A program made the position numbers and the translations under genes. Below are positions 28,508 through 38,291 of a stretch of DNA of 64,000 nucleotides, piece after piece. The stretch lies in NCBI RefSeq assembly GCF_030551755.1, contig NZ_JAUPEC010000006.1, forward strand, positions 124,001 to 188,000, in the 5' to 3' direction. The notes beneath the pieces were generated by a model. The model did no database searches, was not told the DNA's origin, and worked only from the letters and a program-made list of their open reading frames with translations. Numbering within the stretch: the first letter of the stretch is position 1; each line of letters starts with the position of its first letter. This DNA comes from Pseudocolwellia sp. AS88 (GTDB taxonomy: Bacteria; Pseudomonadota; Gammaproteobacteria; Enterobacterales; Alteromonadaceae).

Positions 28508-28525
28508 ACTTTATGTAGGTGTACT

Positions 28526-28556
28526 AAAAAACCAAGCAGTGCTTGGTTTTTTTGTT
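28526..28556 (+). terminator. Rho-independent terminator after eda
   Basis: AACCAAGCA and TGCTTGGTT (28530-28548) form a strong hairpin with A-run before and T-run after. It can act in both directions for the convergent glutaredoxin gene. Confidence 0.9.
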
Positions 28557-28568
28557 TTTAATACTAAA

Positions 28569-28826
28569 TTAAATTGTCGAGTTTTTTAAAAATTCTATAA
28601 TCTCATCTGACTCATACAACCATACTGGCGCACTGTTATTTTTTACAATTTTTAAACAAGGAACTTGTCTTTTTCCGCCTTCTTGGATCAATGCGTTATT
28701 ATGCTTCTTACTCTCATTAATATCTTTAAGGCTAACCTCTATATCGAGACTTTTGATTACTTTTATTGTTTTCACACAATAAGGACATGTGTCCATCTTA
28801 TATAAAGCGAATGTAGTGTCTTTCAT
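28569..28826 (-). CDS. Glutaredoxin-family protein
   Basis: This 85-residue protein is a monomeric glutaredoxin. The dithiol active site CPYC lies at 14-17, the cis-Pro in RQVPCLKI, and the glutathione-binding end YESDEIIEFL. It has an additional Cys after the cis-Pro. It follows the bicupin gene by 9 bp, so they are one transcript, perhaps under the TetR-type regulator just upstream. Confidence 0.88.
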   Translation of the reverse strand: MKDTTFALYKMDTCPYCVKTIKVIKSLDIEVSLKDINESKKHNNALIQEGGKRQVPCLKIVKNNSAPVWLYESDEIIEFLKNSTI

Positions 28827-28835
28827 TTCTGTATC

Positions 28836-29504
28836 CTATAGTAACAAATGTCCGGTTTTAACGTAAATAATCGCACCATCGTCTTTAGTAAACGGTGTAT
28901 GCTTGCTCAAATGTGGACTTCTAATCCATGTCCCTTGGGGGTAGCTTCCATGCTCATCATAAAAAGTGCCTTCAAGTACCAAGATTTCTTCACCACCCCA
29001 ATGTTGATGAAGATTAAAAGTAGTATTAGGTGCCCATTTAACTAAAGCAACGTGTTCATGCTCAAATTCATGCAAAGGCATAACAGACAGACCCTGCATT
29101 AAACCCGGCAACCAATCTCCTGTATTCGTTTTTATAAATTTCTGTTCGCTATCTTTACTTTCAAATTGATGCAACTTAACAAAGATAGTAGCACCTTCTG
29201 CACTTATTTTAGGTGTGTGTTTTGTTCCTATTGGATTACGAACATAGCTGCCTTTAGGGTAATCATTATGCTCATCTGAGAACACACCATCTAATACGTA
29301 AAACTCTTCGCCACCTGAATGTAAATGTGATGAAAACTCACTATGAGGCTCGTACTTTACGATTGTTGTAGCTCGTGCAACTTCATCGCCTACTCGGTCT
29401 AACATCTTTCGAAATACATTAGGCATCGGAGAAGGTGTCCATTCTAAGTTGTCAGTTGAAATAACAACTCTTGCCTTAAAATCATCATTTATTCTTAAAC
29501 TCAT
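28836..29504 (-). CDS. ChrR-like bicupin protein
   Basis: This 222-residue protein is made of two cupin halves. The first has HLHSGGEEFYVLDG (near 60) with a later His in IGTKHTP; the second has HQHWGGEEILVLEG (near 165) with LSKHTP. Each half keeps the His/Glu metal ligands. The arrangement matches the ChrR cupin-like family, but the zinc-binding anti-sigma domain of ChrR is absent and no sigma factor gene is near, so it is not an anti-sigma factor. An oxidative-stress or small-molecule dioxygenase-like role is possible. Confidence 0.75.
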   Translation of the reverse strand: MSLRINDDFKARVVISTDNLEWTPSPMPNVFRKMLDRVGDEVARATTIVKYEPHSEFSSHLHSGGEEFYVLDGVFSDEHNDYPKGSYVRNPIGTKHTPKISAEGATIFVKLHQFESKDSEQKFIKTNTGDWLPGLMQGLSVMPLHEFEHEHVALVKWAPNTTFNLHQHWGGEEILVLEGTFYDEHGSYPQGTWIRSPHLSKHTPFTKDDGAIIYVKTGHLLL

Positions 29505-29518
29505 TATATTTCCTTTGG

Positions 29519-29540
29519 GTATCTATTAATAGATAGATAC
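29519..29540. promoter_or_regulatory. Inverted repeat upstream of the bicupin gene, possible TetR operator
   Basis: GTATCTA (29519-29525) and TAGATAC (29534-29540) are exact inverted arms with an 8-bp centre, 15 bp before the bicupin start codon. A related dyad lies before the TetR-type gene (30254-30271), sharing the TAGATA core. Confidence 0.5.
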
Positions 29541-29621
29541 TTTTAATTAAATAAAGCCAATGAAATCATGTTTTATAAGCATCAGGTTATACATTACAAA
29601 CAGGGGTGTTGGCTTATGTTG

Positions 29622-30194
29622 TTAAGCTTTTAATTGACCAATAGTATTATTCATTACATTAATTAGGTGCTCTGGTTCACCTTTAGCTCGTGCAATTAAC
29701 ATTGCACCTTCTATTACTGAAACAAAGCCTGTCGCTGTTGCTTTAGCTGAGATATCTTTTTTAATTAGGCTTTGCTCTTGACCTAATGTGATCGCTTCCT
29801 CAACCCAATTTTGCACGACTTCAAAAAAGAAAATAAGTTTGGCTACAGATGCATCACATATAGAGGTTAGCTCACTGGCTAACATACCGCACATACAAAA
29901 TTTATTTTGTTTTACTACATCAATATAAACTTCTGTCATATTCTGTATTTGATCAACTCCTGAAGGGTATTGATCACGAATATTCAATAAGGCGATTTGA
30001 AAATTATTAACATAACGTTCGGTCATTGCTAGCGCTAAATGTTTTTTAGTCGGAAAGTAATAATGAATACTTGAGGTTTTAATGCCCATTTCAGTTTGAA
30101 TATCTTTATAACTAAATGCATTAAAGCCTTTCGTTTGAGTGAAAAACTCAGCGATATCTAATATTTTATGGGCTGTATCATTTAACTTTTGCAT
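29622..30194 (-). CDS. TetR/AcrR-family transcriptional repressor
   Basis: This 190-residue protein has an N-terminal TetR HTH: FFTQTKGFNAFSYKDI, then GIKTSSIHYYFPTKKHLA with the typical YYxF turn (residues 15-60). The C-terminal ligand domain includes a Cys pair in NKFCMCGMLASEL, which might sense thiol-reactive compounds. It lies 117 bp upstream of the bicupin/glutaredoxin genes in the same direction and probably controls them and itself. Confidence 0.85.
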   Translation of the reverse strand: MQKLNDTAHKILDIAEFFTQTKGFNAFSYKDIQTEMGIKTSSIHYYFPTKKHLALAMTERYVNNFQIALLNIRDQYPSGVDQIQNMTEVYIDVVKQNKFCMCGMLASELTSICDASVAKLIFFFEVVQNWVEEAITLGQEQSLIKKDISAKATATGFVSVIEGAMLIARAKGEPEHLINVMNNTIGQLKA

Positions 30195-30253
30195 AACGTA
30201 TCTCTTATTAATATGGCGTTATTATGCCTAGTCATTAGGATAAGTCAATACTT

Positions 30254-30271
30254 ACCTACTTGTAGATAGGT
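30254..30271. promoter_or_regulatory. Dyad upstream of the TetR-type gene
   Basis: ACCTA (30254-30258) and TAGGT (30267-30271) are inverted arms around CTTGTAGA, about 60 bp before the start codon. It is a fitting autoregulatory operator. Confidence 0.45.
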
Positions 30272-30334
30272 GTTTTGTATTGGTCTTTTTTAGATGGTTT
30301 TAATAAGAAAGGAATAGAGTAGAAAATGAAGATA

Positions 30335-30365
30335 CAAAAAAGCCAAGCAATGCTTGGCTTTTCTT
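30335..30365 (-). terminator. Rho-independent terminator after gapA
   Basis: AAGCCAAGCA and TGCTTGGCTT (30340-30360) form the stem. Read on the minus strand it is followed by a run of T (the A-run at 30336-30340). Confidence 0.85.
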
Positions 30366-30396
30366 TCATTATTTTGTACTTAAATTACAAAATAGT

Positions 30397-31461
<1,065 letters not shown>

Positions 31462-31692
31462 TTAAACTTACATAATATGTAATAAAAGTTGTTATATTTT
31501 TAATGTTACATAATAGCTGTTTACATCTGTTATTTCCTGTGTTTGTAATGTGTGTGTTGATGCTAACTTTTTATCTTTTGTACATTAAAAATATAGTACT
31601 AATATTGGTTTTAATATTGGTTTTAATATTGTCTGGAAAACGCTAAAGGCATTTTGTTATAGTGATTGTAGTTAATAAAAAAGGTAATACAA

Positions 31693-32070
31693 ATGAACGA
31701 TGAAGTTTATAAAGAAAAGCTCAGTGATGAGGCTTTTAAAGTATGTAGGCTAGCAGCTACAGAAAGACCATTTACCGGGATATATAATGATCATTGGTTA
31801 GATGGGACTTACTTATGTGCCTGTTGCGATACACCTTTGTTTTTATCTGAACATAAGTTTAATGCAGGTTGTGGCTGGCCAAGTTTTTTTGAATCTGTCG
31901 CTGAGAAAGTTACATATAAAGTCGATACGTCCCATGGAATGCAGCGTACCGAGATTGTTTGTTCGGCGTGTGATTCTCACCTAGGTCATGTGTTCGACGA
32001 CGGACCAAAACCTACGGGTAAAAGATACTGTGTTAATTCTTTAAGCTTATCTTTTAAAAATGAAGCCTAA
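31693..32070 (+). CDS. msrB: Peptide-methionine (R)-S-oxide reductase
   Basis: This 125-residue enzyme repairs oxidised methionine. Two CxxC zinc motifs (CACC near residue 37; CSAC near 90), the segment FNAGCGWPSFF and the catalytic Cys in RYCVNSLSL are intact. The 291-bp upstream gap also holds three copies of a short direct repeat (31601-31631). Confidence 0.95.
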   Translation: MNDEVYKEKLSDEAFKVCRLAATERPFTGIYNDHWLDGTYLCACCDTPLFLSEHKFNAGCGWPSFFESVAEKVTYKVDTSHGMQRTEIVCSACDSHLGHVFDDGPKPTGKRYCVNSLSLSFKNEA

Positions 32071-32119
32071 GTTGGAAAATATTTTTTGTAATTAATTTAC
32101 TTAAGCTATTGCCACAAAA

Positions 32120-32929
32120 TTAAGGCGCTTTGAATTCCCCTTCTAAAATAGTATTAAGAGTTTTAAGTGCAACCGTATCTAAAAACTCTTGATCTAAATT
32201 AAACGTTTGAGCATAGGATTGTAAATTAACGTTTTTTATCGTTTCATCTTCAGGAGAGTATGTCGCTAATATCTGAGACCAGATATACACTTGCGTATAT
32301 TTCTTTTTATCTGCAAAAATAGTGGCTATTGATTTAAATATTTCAGTATTAACAACTTCATTTTCATTAGTTAGCTCTAATGCATGATACAAAAGCTTTA
32401 GAGTTTTACTTTGATCACGCTTAGCGTAATAAGTTGCTAAATTAAACTGTAAGTCAGGTGTTTCTAATTTATTTGTACTTTCTAAATCCAAAAATGTTTG
32501 TAGAGCATTTTTATTTAGATATCTGCTCCAATGGTAATAAAGAAGATGAGGGTGGTTTGAGTTCTCAGTTGCTTGAGATATCTCTTTTATTTTCTGTTTT
32601 GCTTTAACAACATTAGTAACCCGCATCGTTTGTTTTTCTTTAAACTTAATATGCTCTATTTTAGATGCGTGATTCATACATTGGGCATAATTTTCATAGC
32701 TAATTAATTGCTTATACTTTCCTGCATCATCTGGTTTTTGTTGGTGAGATAAATTAGCAAAACCTACAGCAATCCTTTCTTTTTTACACCATGTATCTTC
32801 TTTGAATTCATTACATATTTTGGGATTTTCGTCACACAAATCAGCAAAGGTTGGCGCTTTATTACAAGCGCTAATGGCAATGATTAAAATCACAAATAAT
32901 GAAGAGGTTATATAAAGGCTTTTATGCAT
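32120..32929 (-). CDS. DUF2989 lipoprotein
   Basis: This 269-residue protein has a lipoprotein signal ending IAISAC (Cys about residue 22). The Cys-rich opening FADLCDENPKICNEF and the Trp-Cys segment EDTWCKKER are typical of DUF2989 of Vibrio, Shewanella and relatives. The C-terminal half is helical with TPR-like repeats (DLQFNLATYYAKRDQSKTL). The function is unknown; it faces the periplasm. Confidence 0.85.
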   Translation of the reverse strand: MHKSLYITSSLFVILIIAISACNKAPTFADLCDENPKICNEFKEDTWCKKERIAVGFANLSHQQKPDDAGKYKQLISYENYAQCMNHASKIEHIKFKEKQTMRVTNVVKAKQKIKEISQATENSNHPHLLYYHWSRYLNKNALQTFLDLESTNKLETPDLQFNLATYYAKRDQSKTLKLLYHALELTNENEVVNTEIFKSIATIFADKKKYTQVYIWSQILATYSPEDETIKNVNLQSYAQTFNLDQEFLDTVALKTLNTILEGEFKAP

Positions 32930-33084
32930 ATTTCAAATATTCTCATTATTTTAAAAGTTATTATATGTAACCTATGGTGAAAGCTTTTATAATCACTTAC
33001 AATATGTATGAGTTTTCTTATATCAATTAGTTAGTAATTAATCATAGCCTATAGCGCATTCAACAGAAATAAAAAGGTTTAAAA

Positions 33085-34533
33085 ATGACAAGCAATCTTG
33101 AAGTAGAATATCAAAATAGTTGGCAAGAACGACAAACTTTAGCAGAAAACATGCAACCTATTATTGGTCAATTGTTTAGAAATAAAGGCATCGAAATTTC
33201 TATTCATGGTCGTCCTTTGGTTAATGCCTCTGCTATCGATATTATTAAAGCTCATAAATCAGTTGCTTTGCACGAAGAAACTAAATTAAGACTTAGAGAA
33301 AGCTATCCCTTTATAGAAGCTTTAAACAAGCTACCACTTTCAGCTGCACGTATTGATGTAGGTAAATTAGCTTACCGCTATTTATTTAAAGGTGAAGCTA
33401 AAGGTTTAAGTATTGAAGAGTTTTTAAACCAAGAATTAAATACAATAAGTAACAATGCACCAGCTGCTAAAGCACAAGATGTTGTTTTATATGGTTTTGG
33501 CCGAATTGGTCGCTTATTAGCACGTTTACTTATTGAGAGAACAGGACCAAGCAGCGCATTAAGCCTTAAAGCTATTGTTATTCGTCCTGGTAAAGCAGAT
33601 GATCTTGAAAAACGCGCAAGTTTATTAAGAAGAGATTCTGTACACGGTGCATTTAACGGCAGCATTACTATAGATAAAGAAAACAATGTTATAAAAGCTA
33701 ACGGTGCTTTTATTCAGGTTATTTATGCTAAATCACCTTCAGACATCGACTATACTTCTTATGGTATTAATGATGCCTTAGTAGTTGATAATACAGGTAT
33801 TTGGAGTGATGAAGAAGGTTTGGGACAACATCTTAAATCTAAAGGGGTAAGTAAGGTTTTATTAACTGCTCCTGCTAAAGGCGATATTAAGAATGTGGTT
33901 TACGGTGTTAATCACAAGATGATTTTACCTGAAGACACTATTGTTTCAGCAGCTAGTTGTACAACAAATGCGATTACTCCTGTTTTAAAGGCCCTTAACG
34001 ATAAGTTTGGTATTAAAAACGGTCATGTTGAAACTGTTCATTCATATACTAATGATCAAAATTTAATTGATAACTACCATCCAGCACCTCGCCGTGGTCG
34101 TAGTGCACCATTAAATATGGTTATTAGTACAACAGGTGCCGCTAAAGCTGTTGCTAAAGCATTACCAGAGTTAGCTGGTTTGCTAACAGGTAACGCGATC
34201 AGAGTACCAACGCCTAATGTTTCTATGGCAATAATGAATTTAAACCTGAAAGAAAGCACAACTAAGTCTGACTTGAATGATTATTTAAGACAAATTTCGT
34301 TAAATTCAGAATTACAAAACCAAGTTGATTACACTGCTTCAACTGAAATAGTATCTACAGATTTAGTCGGCTCGCGTTACGCTGGTGTTGTTGATTCACA
34401 AGCAACAATTGTTGATGGCGATAGAGCTGTGTTATACGTTTGGTATGATAACGAGTTTGGTTACAGTTGTCAGGTTGTTAGAGTGATGCTTGAAATGGCA
34501 GGTATTGAAATTCCAACATTACCTCAAGCATAA
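33085..34533 (+). CDS. Glyceraldehyde-3-phosphate dehydrogenase, long-form paralogue
   Basis: This 482-residue protein has a helical N-terminal extension of about 130 residues before the Rossmann opening DVVLYGFGRIGRLLARLL. The catalytic SAASCTTNAITP and the C-terminal WYDNEFGYSCQV are intact. The long form is a distinct class in gammaproteobacteria, different from the 334-residue GapA encoded 1.7 kb away, and is often thought to work in the gluconeogenic direction or with a different cofactor; which one holds here is not shown. No HexR box was found before it. Confidence 0.9.
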   Translation: MTSNLEVEYQNSWQERQTLAENMQPIIGQLFRNKGIEISIHGRPLVNASAIDIIKAHKSVALHEETKLRLRESYPFIEALNKLPLSAARIDVGKLAYRYLFKGEAKGLSIEEFLNQELNTISNNAPAAKAQDVVLYGFGRIGRLLARLLIERTGPSSALSLKAIVIRPGKADDLEKRASLLRRDSVHGAFNGSITIDKENNVIKANGAFIQVIYAKSPSDIDYTSYGINDALVVDNTGIWSDEEGLGQHLKSKGVSKVLLTAPAKGDIKNVVYGVNHKMILPEDTIVSAASCTTNAITPVLKALNDKFGIKNGHVETVHSYTNDQNLIDNYHPAPRRGRSAPLNMVISTTGAAKAVAKALPELAGLLTGNAIRVPTPNVSMAIMNLNLKESTTKSDLNDYLRQISLNSELQNQVDYTASTEIVSTDLVGSRYAGVVDSQATIVDGDRAVLYVWYDNEFGYSCQVVRVMLEMAGIEIPTLPQA

Positions 34534-34599
34534 ATAAAAAATAACACTTAGCCAAATGATTGCTGAGTAACTATAAGTCAGTTTAAGTAATAATTAAAT

Positions 34600-34631
34600 G
34601 CAGTTTATCGCAAGATACGCTGCTTTTTTTA
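34600..34631 (+). terminator. Rho-independent terminator after the long-form GAPDH gene
   Basis: GCAGTTTAT (34600-34608) pairs with ATACGCTGC (34615-34623) with one mismatch, followed by seven T. Confidence 0.75.
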
Positions 34632-34678
34632 TGCATCTTCTACAAATACAGTCTATAGTTATAACTCGATCTGAGTTT

Positions 34679-34993
34679 ATACCAAACGGATTAATTTATT
34701 GAGCAACTTAGAACTACATTAGCAAGCTTAGAAGAATCAAAATTGATTAAACATAGTTATTTTATATTTTTTTAATTTTTTGATGTTATCAGTTTGCTAA
34801 TGAGTTCCCGAAGGGCGAGAATTTAAAGGCTCATATGCCGCGTTATTGATTTTGACAAGGGAATAACCATTTTCTTCAATCAATGCCTCGCCTACATGGA
34901 TGTAGGTGCTTAGGTTCAGTCTGGAACTATGAACCTGTGCCTCTAAGCCTTTAAATTCTCGCTAAGTGAGCAATAAATTAATCTGTTTGGTAT
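34679..34993. mobile_element. MITE-like foldback element with 23-bp terminal inverted repeats
   Basis: The left end at 34679-34701 begins ATACCAAACGGATTAA; the right end at 34971-34993 is its reverse complement over 23 bp with one mismatch. A second perfect 16-bp inverted pair sits inside (CGAGAATTTAAAGGCT at 34816-34831 and its complement at 34946-34961), and within it are smaller hairpins such as CTACATGGATGTAG (about 34891). There is no coding frame, so it must be mobilised in trans. A TA duplication may flank it. It lies between a terminator and the start of the YjfB-like gene, 31 bp from its ATG. Confidence 0.8.
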
Positions 34994-35024
34994 TAGATAA
35001 CTGAATACGTTTAGGACTTATATT

Positions 35025-35231
35025 ATGTCAATCACAATGAACACATCAAATAGCTCTTTGTTTTTACAAACAGAAACGGCTCAGGGTTTGAAAACCATGG
35101 GGGTAGCTAAAAACCAGATGGAGTTAGAAGGGAAAATGGCTCTACAATTAATTCAATCTGCTAATGTTGTTGCACCTCAACAGTCGTCGAGCTCTAGCAC
35201 GTTAGGTGGAACTGTAAATATAAGTGTATAG
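35025..35231 (+). CDS. YjfB-like putative motility protein
   Basis: This 68-residue protein resembles YjfB: an N-terminal Ser/Thr/Asn stretch, then the helix segment GLKTMGVAKNQMELEGKM and ALQLIQSAN, and a Ser-rich tail. No signal peptide or membrane helix is present. Family members are often near motility genes, but none is near here. Its promoter must lie in or beside the foldback element at 34679-34993. Confidence 0.6.
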   Translation: MSITMNTSNSSLFLQTETAQGLKTMGVAKNQMELEGKMALQLIQSANVVAPQQSSSSSTLGGTVNISV

Positions 35232-35380
35232 TTTTTTAAAGCTTATTCAGTTGAGTAGATAGCTAAAATGCTAACCTCATCCCCTTGATAGTAATACACC
35301 ATTCTATATATAAGCTTGTTCATTAAAGCTTTTACACAACTTTACTTATAATCACTTTGATTAGCAGCAATCATTTTATC

Positions 35381-35731
35381 TTATAAACAACGAGCTGGTT
35401 TAGGTAAGCCCGCATATTTAGTTGCTTGCTTTGCGGGACCATCTGGGAACAATCTAAACAAGTATCGGCTACTGGCTTTATCTTCTCCAAACTTTGTTTT
35501 TAATGCTTTTGTTAAAGCTCTTATTGCAGGGGAAGTGTTGTAAGTTAAATAGAATTCACGCACAAATCGCACTATTTCCCAATGTGCTTCTGTTAATTCC
35601 ATATTGTCTGACTTAGCTAACAGCGGAGCCATTTCCTCATTCCATTGTGTAAAATCGATTAAATAGCCATGCTTATCGGTAGGAATAACTTTTCCATTAT
35701 ATTCTAATACTGTTGTCATTTTTACTGCCAC
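35381..35731 (-). CDS. tusE: TusE/DsrC-family sulfur relay protein
   Basis: This 116-residue protein ends in GLPKPARCL, with the conserved penultimate Cys that carries the persulfide. It takes sulfur from TusD of the TusBCD complex and passes it to MnmA for 2-thiolation of tRNA wobble uridine. It overlaps tusB by 10 bp and is the last gene of tusDCBE. The region downstream to 35231 shows no clear terminator. Confidence 0.92.
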   Translation of the reverse strand: MAVKMTTVLEYNGKVIPTDKHGYLIDFTQWNEEMAPLLAKSDNMELTEAHWEIVRFVREFYLTYNTSPAIRALTKALKTKFGEDKASSRYLFRLFPDGPAKQATKYAGLPKPARCL

Positions 35732-36018
35732 GTTATCGTTGAATCATATTCAAAGGTTAATTCAACCAACTGCGCCATAGCGATTGGTTGGGATTGTGAA
35801 TTTTCTATTTTAACTGCTCTGGCTTGAGCGTGATCGTCAATGTGAAATATCTTAATATCAGGATGTTGGTTCTTAAGTGTATTAAACATTGAATGAGTCA
35901 AATTGTAGCAACCATCATCAATAAGCACTAAAGCATCGTTAGATTGAATTGTTGCAATACATTGAGCGAAATCATTTTTATCGAAAGCAGATGTTCTTTG
36001 TACATGTAAAATAGTCAT
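35722..36018 (-). CDS. tusB: TusB/DsrH-family sulfur relay protein
   Basis: This 98-residue protein has the DsrH fold: ILHVQRTSAFDKNDFAQC, then DALVLIDDGCYNLTH and an Ile/Val-rich end. It is the small subunit of the TusBCD hexamer. It lies 25 bp after tusC. Confidence 0.85.
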   Translation of the reverse strand: MTILHVQRTSAFDKNDFAQCIATIQSNDALVLIDDGCYNLTHSMFNTLKNQHPDIKIFHIDDHAQARAVKIENSQSQPIAMAQLVELTFEYDSTITWQ

Positions 36019-36043
36019 ATAAAAATATTAAAACCTTTAAGTA

Positions 36044-36409
36044 TTAGAATCTCAAAATTACTTGATGCTGATGTAATGCTTTTGAAAAATCATCAGAGTT
36101 TAGTACCTGAACATTATCGAGATGAAATTCTTCTTTTAAACCTCGCTCAGCAAGTGAGGCTTTGCATGCATAAATATTTTCAATATCGTAAAACTCTAAT
36201 GCCGCCATCGTTTTTAAATAATCTTTTATGCTAACAATTTCTACATTCTGATTATTAAGTAACTGTCGAACACCTTCACCTTGAAAAAATAAAGATGTTG
36301 TTTGTTCGTAGGAACCATAAATTAATGCTGCATCTAACGCTTCTTTACTCGCTTCATTTATGGTTGATGAAGCATTCAAAATTGCGATTTTTTTACTTGA
36401 AGTTAACAT
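36044..36409 (-). CDS. tusC: TusC/DsrF-family sulfur relay protein
   Basis: This 121-residue protein has the DsrE/F fold (KIAILNASSTINEASKEALD; YGSYEQTTSLFFQGEGVRQLL). It is the second TusBCD subunit. It overlaps tusD by one base. Confidence 0.87.
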   Translation of the reverse strand: MLTSSKKIAILNASSTINEASKEALDAALIYGSYEQTTSLFFQGEGVRQLLNNQNVEIVSIKDYLKTMAALEFYDIENIYACKASLAERGLKEEFHLDNVQVLNSDDFSKALHQHQVILRF

Positions 36410-36804
36410 TAAAACTGCACCATTTTATCAGCTTTTGCTGTTAACTCTACTAATTCACCTAAGCCAGAAACAGTAAAGTATTGACTAATATTACTTTGAC
36501 TTTCACTCGAACTATCAGCTAAATCATCACTGAGTCCTCTTTTCTCACATGCAGTAATGCAAACATGTAAATCAATACCATGATCTTGATTTAACGATTG
36601 CCATTGTTTATGTGTTTGATATTCATCGTTAGGTATAGATATATTTGCACTCGCGTTTAATACGCCATCTTGATAGAAGAATACACCAACAACATCAACG
36701 CCAGCATTAATAGCATGAGTAATGTAATCAATAGCTGTTATGGTTAAATAGCTAGAGGGTGGGGTAGTAATAACAACGGATAATGTTCGCACAAATATTT
36801 CCAA
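36409..36804 (-). CDS. tusD: TusD/DsrE-family sulfur relay protein
   Basis: This 131-residue protein has the active Cys in HVCITACEKRGL, where TusD accepts persulfide from TusA. It opens with FVRTLSVVITTPPSS. It is first of the tusDCBE operon, 92 bp downstream of yccA, with a terminator between, so it probably has its own promoter. Confidence 0.88.
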   Translation of the reverse strand: MEIFVRTLSVVITTPPSSYLTITAIDYITHAINAGVDVVGVFFYQDGVLNASANISIPNDEYQTHKQWQSLNQDHGIDLHVCITACEKRGLSDDLADSSSESQSNISQYFTVSGLGELVELTAKADKMVQF

Positions 36805-36832
36805 AACTTAAAAGTAAACTAAATAATAACGT

Positions 36833-36860
36833 AAAAAAAAGCCTCGCATTGCGAGGCTTT
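36833..36860 (-). terminator. Rho-independent terminator between yccA and tusD
   Basis: GCCTCGCA and TGCGAGGC (36841-36857) form a perfect stem; on the minus strand eight T follow (the A-run 36833-36840). Confidence 0.9.
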
Positions 36861-36896
36861 CATTATAAACTGATAATCACATTAAATTAATGATTA

Positions 36897-37562
36897 TTAA
36901 TCGTCGTTACCAAAAACACCTAAAAGACTAAGTAAGTGCACAAAAATATTATAAATATTTAAGTACAAAGATACTGTAGCTCTAATGTAGTTAGTTTCGC
37001 CACCATGAATAATACGGCTTGTATCAAATAAGATTAAGCCAGACATTACCATAATGATAGCGGCACTTACTGCTAAAGAAAGTGCTGGAATTTGGAAGAA
37101 AATGTTAGCAATACCTGCTACTAAAGCAACGATAAGACCAACCATTAAAAAACCACCCATAAACGAGAAGTCTTTTTTACTTGTTAATGCATAACCAGAT
37201 AAAGCGAAAAAGATTAATGCAGTTCCACCAAGAGCTTGTAAAATTAGAGAACCACCATTAGGCATTGCTGCATAGTAGTTTAGCATTGGTCCTAAAGAAG
37301 CACCCATTAAGCCTGTGAAAGCGAAAATCCAGTAAATGCCGCTTGCTTGGTCAGCTTTTTTGTTAACAACAAATAATAAACCGAAAGCGCCTAGTGTCAT
37401 AACCAATGCAACCATATGAGATAAACCCATGGCCATTGATACACTAGCAGTAACAGCACTAAAGGCTAATGTCATTGATAACAACATATAAGTATTTTTT
37501 AATACTTTATTAATCTCAATTGCAGAGCTTTTGCTTGCATTTAAACTAATATTTGATTGCAT
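36897..37562 (-). CDS. yccA: Bax inhibitor-1/YccA family membrane protein
   Basis: This 221-residue protein has seven hydrophobic helices and the family end YLNIYNIFVHLLSLLGVFG. YccA-type proteins modulate the FtsH protease in the inner membrane. The position before the tus genes is conserved with E. coli, where yccA lies beside tusE. The cytoplasmic N-terminus (about 20 residues) is the part that FtsH would grip. Confidence 0.92.
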   Translation of the reverse strand: MQSNISLNASKSSAIEINKVLKNTYMLLSMTLAFSAVTASVSMAMGLSHMVALVMTLGAFGLLFVVNKKADQASGIYWIFAFTGLMGASLGPMLNYYAAMPNGGSLILQALGGTALIFFALSGYALTSKKDFSFMGGFLMVGLIVALVAGIANIFFQIPALSLAVSAAIIMVMSGLILFDTSRIIHGGETNYIRATVSLYLNIYNIFVHLLSLLGVFGNDD

Positions 37563-37694
37563 ACTAATTCCTTAAAAAAACGTAGTTATACTTCTTAGAT
37601 ATGGTCATACTAATGAAGTTCAAGTATTTATACTACAAATCTTCGATAAACCATTGTGACATATTATGGCACGGGTTTTTTTAAATTGCTATGG

Positions 37695-38291
37695 TTAACC
37701 TTGTTGATATTCATTAATAATTTGTGAACGTTTGTAACAATCCATACTGTGGTCGTTTACCAGCCCACATGCCTGAATAAATGCATAACATGTTGTAGAA
37801 CCTAAAAATTTAAATCCACGTTTCTTTAAGTCTTTACTTAATAAATCAGACAAAGGGGAGGTAGCGGGGTAATCTTCTTTCTTTTTAAAGCCATTCACTA
37901 AAGTTTTATTATTTACAAAACCCCATAAATAATGACTGAACGAACCAAACTCTTTTTGAATTAACATAAAGCATTTTGCATTATTGATAGTCGCTTCAAT
38001 TTTACCTTTATGGCGAATAATTTTATCGTTAAGTAAAAGCTCATTAACTTTATCCGTACTAAACTGTGCGACTTCTTTAATATTGAATTCGTTAAAAGCT
38101 TCTTTATAACCTTCACGTCTTATAAGAATGGTGTACCAACTTAAACCAGCTTGAGCAGACTCTAAAGTAAGATATTCAAATAATTTTTGATCATCACGAA
38201 CAGGAACTCCCCATTCATCATCGTGGTATTTTACGTAATCAGGCTTAGTTGTATCTAGCCAAGGACAACGACATTTTACATTTTCAGGCAT
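37695..38291 (-). CDS. tag: DNA-3-methyladenine glycosylase I
   Basis: This protein of about 198 residues removes 3-methyladenine from DNA. The start is taken at the ATG at 38291 (MPENVKCRCPWLD), with AGAGAA before it; an ATG at 38324 would add 11 residues that the family lacks. Visible motifs are YHDDEWGVPVRDDQKLFEYL, AQAGLSWYTILIRREGY and the C-terminal CYAFIQACGLVNDH, with Cys and His zinc ligands at both ends. Confidence 0.92.
   Translation of the reverse strand: MPENVKCRCPWLDTTKPDYVKYHDDEWGVPVRDDQKLFEYLTLESAQAGLSWYTILIRREGYKEAFNEFNIKEVAQFSTDKVNELLLNDKIIRHKGKIEATINNAKCFMLIQKEFGSFSHYLWGFVNNKTLVNGFKKKEDYPATSPLSDLLSKDLKKRGFKFLGSTTCYAFIQACGLVNDHSMDCYKRSQIINEYQQG

Noticed and set aside
28836-29504. 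Bicupin as an anti-sigma factor (ChrR)
   Set aside because: The N-terminal zinc-binding anti-sigma domain is absent and there is no ECF sigma gene nearby.
32930-33084. A HexR box before the long-form GAPDH gene
   Set aside because: Only partial matches such as TTAGTAATTA are present; neither full TGTAAT nor ATTACA half-site pairs occur.
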